64,000 nucleotides of DNA, from NCBI RefSeq assembly GCF_024753285.1, contig NZ_JANUGW010000002.1:414585-478584 (forward strand). The letters run 5' to 3'. Below the pieces are notes generated by a model. The model had not been told where the DNA came from, made no database searches, and was given only the letters and a program-made list of their open reading frames with translations. Source of the DNA: Massilia pinisoli. Lineage in GTDB: Bacteria > Pseudomonadota > Gammaproteobacteria > Burkholderiales > Burkholderiaceae_D. A program made the position numbers and the translations under genes. Positions 61,961 through 64,000 of the stretch are shown here, piece by piece (within the stretch, counting starts at the first letter, position 1; the number at the start of each line of letters is the position of its first letter).

Positions 61961-63379
61961 ATGAAAACCATCACGCCCCCATCCTGCCCCTTCCACGCCG
62001 GCGCGGCGTCCGCGCTACCGGTGTCCCATCCACCCGGTACCTGGCCGCCCGGCCCGCCGTCCGGCCTGACGGGCTGGCACTTCCTGCCCCGGATGAAGCG
62101 CGACCTGTTCGGGACGCTCGATGCCTGGCGCCGCACGTACGGGGACGTGGTGCACGTGCGCATCTGGCCCGAGCACGAGGTGATCGTCACCGATCCGCAG
62201 CTCGTGCGTGAACTGCTCGTCGACCAGCACGACGCGCTCGTGCGTTGGGAGCGGGCCGTCGACGTGTTTTCGCAGGTGCACGGACACAGCACGTTGACGT
62301 CCGAAGGCGCCGCATGGCGGACGAAGCGCCAGGCCTTGCAGCCGCCGTTCGCGCCCAGGCCCGTGCAGGCGTTCGTGCCTGCGATCGCGCAGGCGGCCGA
62401 CGCCGCGTTCGGACAGTGGCCGGCGGCCGCCGATGCGTGGCCCATCGAAAGCGCATTCACGTCGCTCGGCATGGACGTGATCCTCCGGATGATGTTCAGC
62501 AGCGGGATCACGGCCGATGCGCGCGACGCCGAACTCGCCGTGCACACGGCGAGCGTCGCGGGGAATGCGGAGCTGTACTGGCCCGCCAGCTGGCCCGACT
62601 GGATGCCGTGGAAGCGCACGAAGCGGCGCGCGATCGCCACGCTCGACCGGCTGATCGACGGCCATGTGAGCGCGCGCATGCGCGTGCCGCAGGCCGAGTG
62701 GCCGCAGGATCTGCTCACGCGGTTGCTGACGCTGCACGTCGCCGATCCGGCCACGTGGCCACTGAGGGCCGTGCGCGATGAATGCATGACCGCCTTTCTT
62801 GCGGGCCACGAGACGACGGCGGCGACGCTGACGTGGTGGTCGTGGTGCATGGCCGAGAACCCCGACGCGCAGGCGCTCGCCCGCGCGGAGGTCGACGCCG
62901 TGCTGCAGGGCCGGTTGCCGACGGCCGCCGACTTGCCGGCACTGGACTACCTGGGGCGCACCTTGCAGGAGACGCTGCGCTTGTACCCGGCGGCGCCCGT
63001 GCTGATCTCGCGCCGGGCGGTGCGGCCCGTCACCTTGGGCGGTTGGCAGCTGCCGGCGCGGACGATCTTCGCCGCGCCGCTGCAGTTGATGCATCACGAT
63101 GCGCGCTGGTTTCCCGAGCCGCTCGCGTTCCGGCCCGAACGCTTCGGCGAGGGGGCACCGGAGATCCCCCGCGGCGCGTTCATGCCGTTCGGGACGGGGC
63201 CGCGCGTCTGCCTTGGGCAGCACCTGGCGCTGGCCGAAATGACGGTGCTGGCCGCGCAATTCCTGCAGCGCTACACGGTCGCGGTGCCGGCCGGGATGGC
63301 GCCGCCGCGGCCCGTCTTCAACATCACGCTCAGGCCGCAGACGCCGCTGGCGTTGCGGCTGGCGGCCCGCACGCGATGA
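61961..63379 (+). CDS. Cytochrome P450
   Basis: 472-residue soluble P450 monooxygenase. I-helix motif FLAGHETTAATL, K-helix ETLRLYPAAPVLISRR, PERF region FRPERFGEG, and haem loop FMPFGTGPRVCLGQHLAL with ligand Cys417. The N-terminal PPGP-like segment (TWPPGPPSGLTGW) is typical of bacterial fatty-acid or CYP102/CYP4-like enzymes, and no fused reductase is present, so it needs separate redox partners. The ATG at 61961 is chosen; one at 61952 is also possible. Its stop overlaps a membrane protein gene (ATGA), which suggests functional coupling. Confidence 0.92.
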   Translation: MKTITPPSCPFHAGAASALPVSHPPGTWPPGPPSGLTGWHFLPRMKRDLFGTLDAWRRTYGDVVHVRIWPEHEVIVTDPQLVRELLVDQHDALVRWERAVDVFSQVHGHSTLTSEGAAWRTKRQALQPPFAPRPVQAFVPAIAQAADAAFGQWPAAADAWPIESAFTSLGMDVILRMMFSSGITADARDAELAVHTASVAGNAELYWPASWPDWMPWKRTKRRAIATLDRLIDGHVSARMRVPQAEWPQDLLTRLLTLHVADPATWPLRAVRDECMTAFLAGHETTAATLTWWSWCMAENPDAQALARAEVDAVLQGRLPTAADLPALDYLGRTLQETLRLYPAAPVLISRRAVRPVTLGGWQLPARTIFAAPLQLMHHDARWFPEPLAFRPERFGEGAPEIPRGAFMPFGTGPRVCLGQHLALAEMTVLAAQFLQRYTVAVPAGMAPPRPVFNITLRPQTPLALRLAARTR

Positions 63380-63975
63380 TCGCGCCGCGCCGCCTGCACC
63401 GCGCGGCCGGTGCCGTCCTCGCCGTATTCGTGACGGTGCACATCGCGAACCACCTGGTCGCGCTGGCCGGCGTTGACGCGCACGTGCGCTTCATGGAGCG
63501 GGCGCGGCTCGTGTACCGGCAGCCCGTCGTCGAAGTCGTGCTGTTGCTGTGCGCCGCGCTGCAGGCGGCGAGCGGCTTGTCGATGCTGTGGACGGGGCGA
63601 CACAGACGCCGGACGGTGCTCGGCTGGCTGCAGGCGGGGTCCGGCGCGTACATCGCGCTGTTCCTCGCGATCCACGTCGGCGCCGTGCTGGCCGCGCGGA
63701 TCGTCGGCGGGCTCGATACGAATTTCTATTTTGCCGCGGCGGGGCTGCACGTATGGCCGTTCGCGCTGTTCTTCGCGCCGTATTATTTTCTCGCGGTGGC
63801 GGCGCTGTTCGCGCACGTCGGATGTGCGCTGCGGCGGGGCCGGGCGGTCGTCGCGCGGATGTCCGGGGCCGGCGTCGTCGTCGCCGTGCTGATCGTCGCG
63901 ACGCTGATGGGGAAGGTGGTGCCCGTCGCAATACCGGCGCGTTATCTGGCGACGTTCGCGTTTGCGGGGCCATGA
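63376..63975 (+). CDS. Membrane protein with SdhC/cytochrome-b-like His pattern
   Basis: 199-residue protein with five hydrophobic segments: AAGAVLAVFVTVHIANHLVALAG, EVVLLLCAALQAASGLSML, GAYIALFLAIHVGAVLAARI, LHVWPFALFFAPYYFLAVAALFAHVG, AGVVVAVLIVATLMGKVV. His22 and His26 (VHIANHLVAL) and later His in LAIHVG, GLHVWPF and LFAHVG lie inside or at the ends of the helices, as in di-haem quinone-linked cytochromes such as succinate dehydrogenase subunits. I do not recognise a named family. The ATG overlaps the P450 stop, so it is translated with it and may be a membrane electron carrier for it (inference). Confidence 0.72.
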   Translation: MIAPRRLHRAAGAVLAVFVTVHIANHLVALAGVDAHVRFMERARLVYRQPVVEVVLLLCAALQAASGLSMLWTGRHRRRTVLGWLQAGSGAYIALFLAIHVGAVLAARIVGGLDTNFYFAAAGLHVWPFALFFAPYYFLAVAALFAHVGCALRRGRAVVARMSGAGVVVAVLIVATLMGKVVPVAIPARYLATFAFAGP

Positions 63976-63985
63976 AAAAAAGCAA

Positions 63986-64000
63986 GTAGGGTGGGCACCC
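63986..64000. repeat. Second copy of the GTAGGGTGGGCAC repeat, cut by the window edge
   Basis: GTAGGGTGGGCAC at 63986-63998 is identical to the left arm of the palindrome at 53441, again a few bases after a stop codon. The other arm would lie beyond the window. Confidence 0.75.

Overview
The window is high-GC DNA from a proteobacterium, most likely a betaproteobacterium of the Oxalobacteraceae (Massilia/Duganella type). That placement is inference. It rests on the GC-rich coding bias, the minor-pilin operon pilE-fimT-pilV-pilW-pilX-pilY1, a PHB-type acetoacetyl-CoA reductase, three chemoreceptors, a complete glyoxylate-to-glycerate operon, and a dispersed palindromic repeat (GTAGGGTGGGCAC) at 53441 and at the right edge. 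There are no rRNA or tRNA genes, CRISPR arrays or insertion sequences that I can see. Gene density is about 94-95 percent and many starts overlap the preceding stop (ATGA or GTGA).

Left part (1-13.4 kb): a signalling block. An HDOD protein, a sensor-less histidine kinase, a REC-HD-GYP protein whose HD-GYP active site is degenerate, and a single-domain response regulator overlap one another. A second HDOD gene follows, then a five-domain REC-GAF-PAS-GGDEF-EAL-REC protein with a dead GGDEF site, an intact EAL site and a tiny coupled leader ORF. A secreted GH2 glycosidase, a SnoaL-like protein, a PAS histidine kinase related to the first kinase, and an MgtC/SapB membrane protein follow.

13.6-21.5 kb: the type IV minor pilin operon, ending in a large PilY1 with an unusual insertion, and preceded by a plus-strand hairpin/terminator that suggests a leader or small RNA. 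21.5-30.8 kb: a DUF3108 protein, a MarR-type regulator with a predicted leaderless mRNA, an XRE regulator with a methyltransferase, fetAB preceded by an overlapping KfrA-N gene, a CPA2 antiporter, and a secreted creatininase-like protein with a beta-propeller partner.

31-38.6 kb: two chemoreceptors, phbB, and a universal stress protein/hemerythrin-like pair under a predicted FNR/Anr box. Next come a small membrane protein with four HxH pentad repeats and a secreted GH28 polygalacturonase. 38.6-57 kb is mainly sugar-acid metabolism: gudP-gudD with a LysR regulator, and gcl-hyi-glxR-ttuD-pyk with a divergent LysR regulator. Glucarate catabolism normally yields tartronate semialdehyde, which GlxR and TtuD would take to 2-phosphoglycerate and Pyk to pyruvate, so the two blocks are connected. 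Between them lie an SDR, NDH-2, a degenerate HAD protein with a divergent LysR regulator, a ParD-like/methionine aminopeptidase pair and a third chemoreceptor.

Right end (57-64 kb): a TonB-dependent receptor converging on an AraC regulator, which is itself coupled to a secreted protein with a TTG start; a small membrane protein; and a cytochrome P450 coupled to a His-bearing multi-pass membrane protein. Start sites were chosen from ribosome-binding sites, overlaps and signal peptides. Functions are homology-style readings by eye, not database results.
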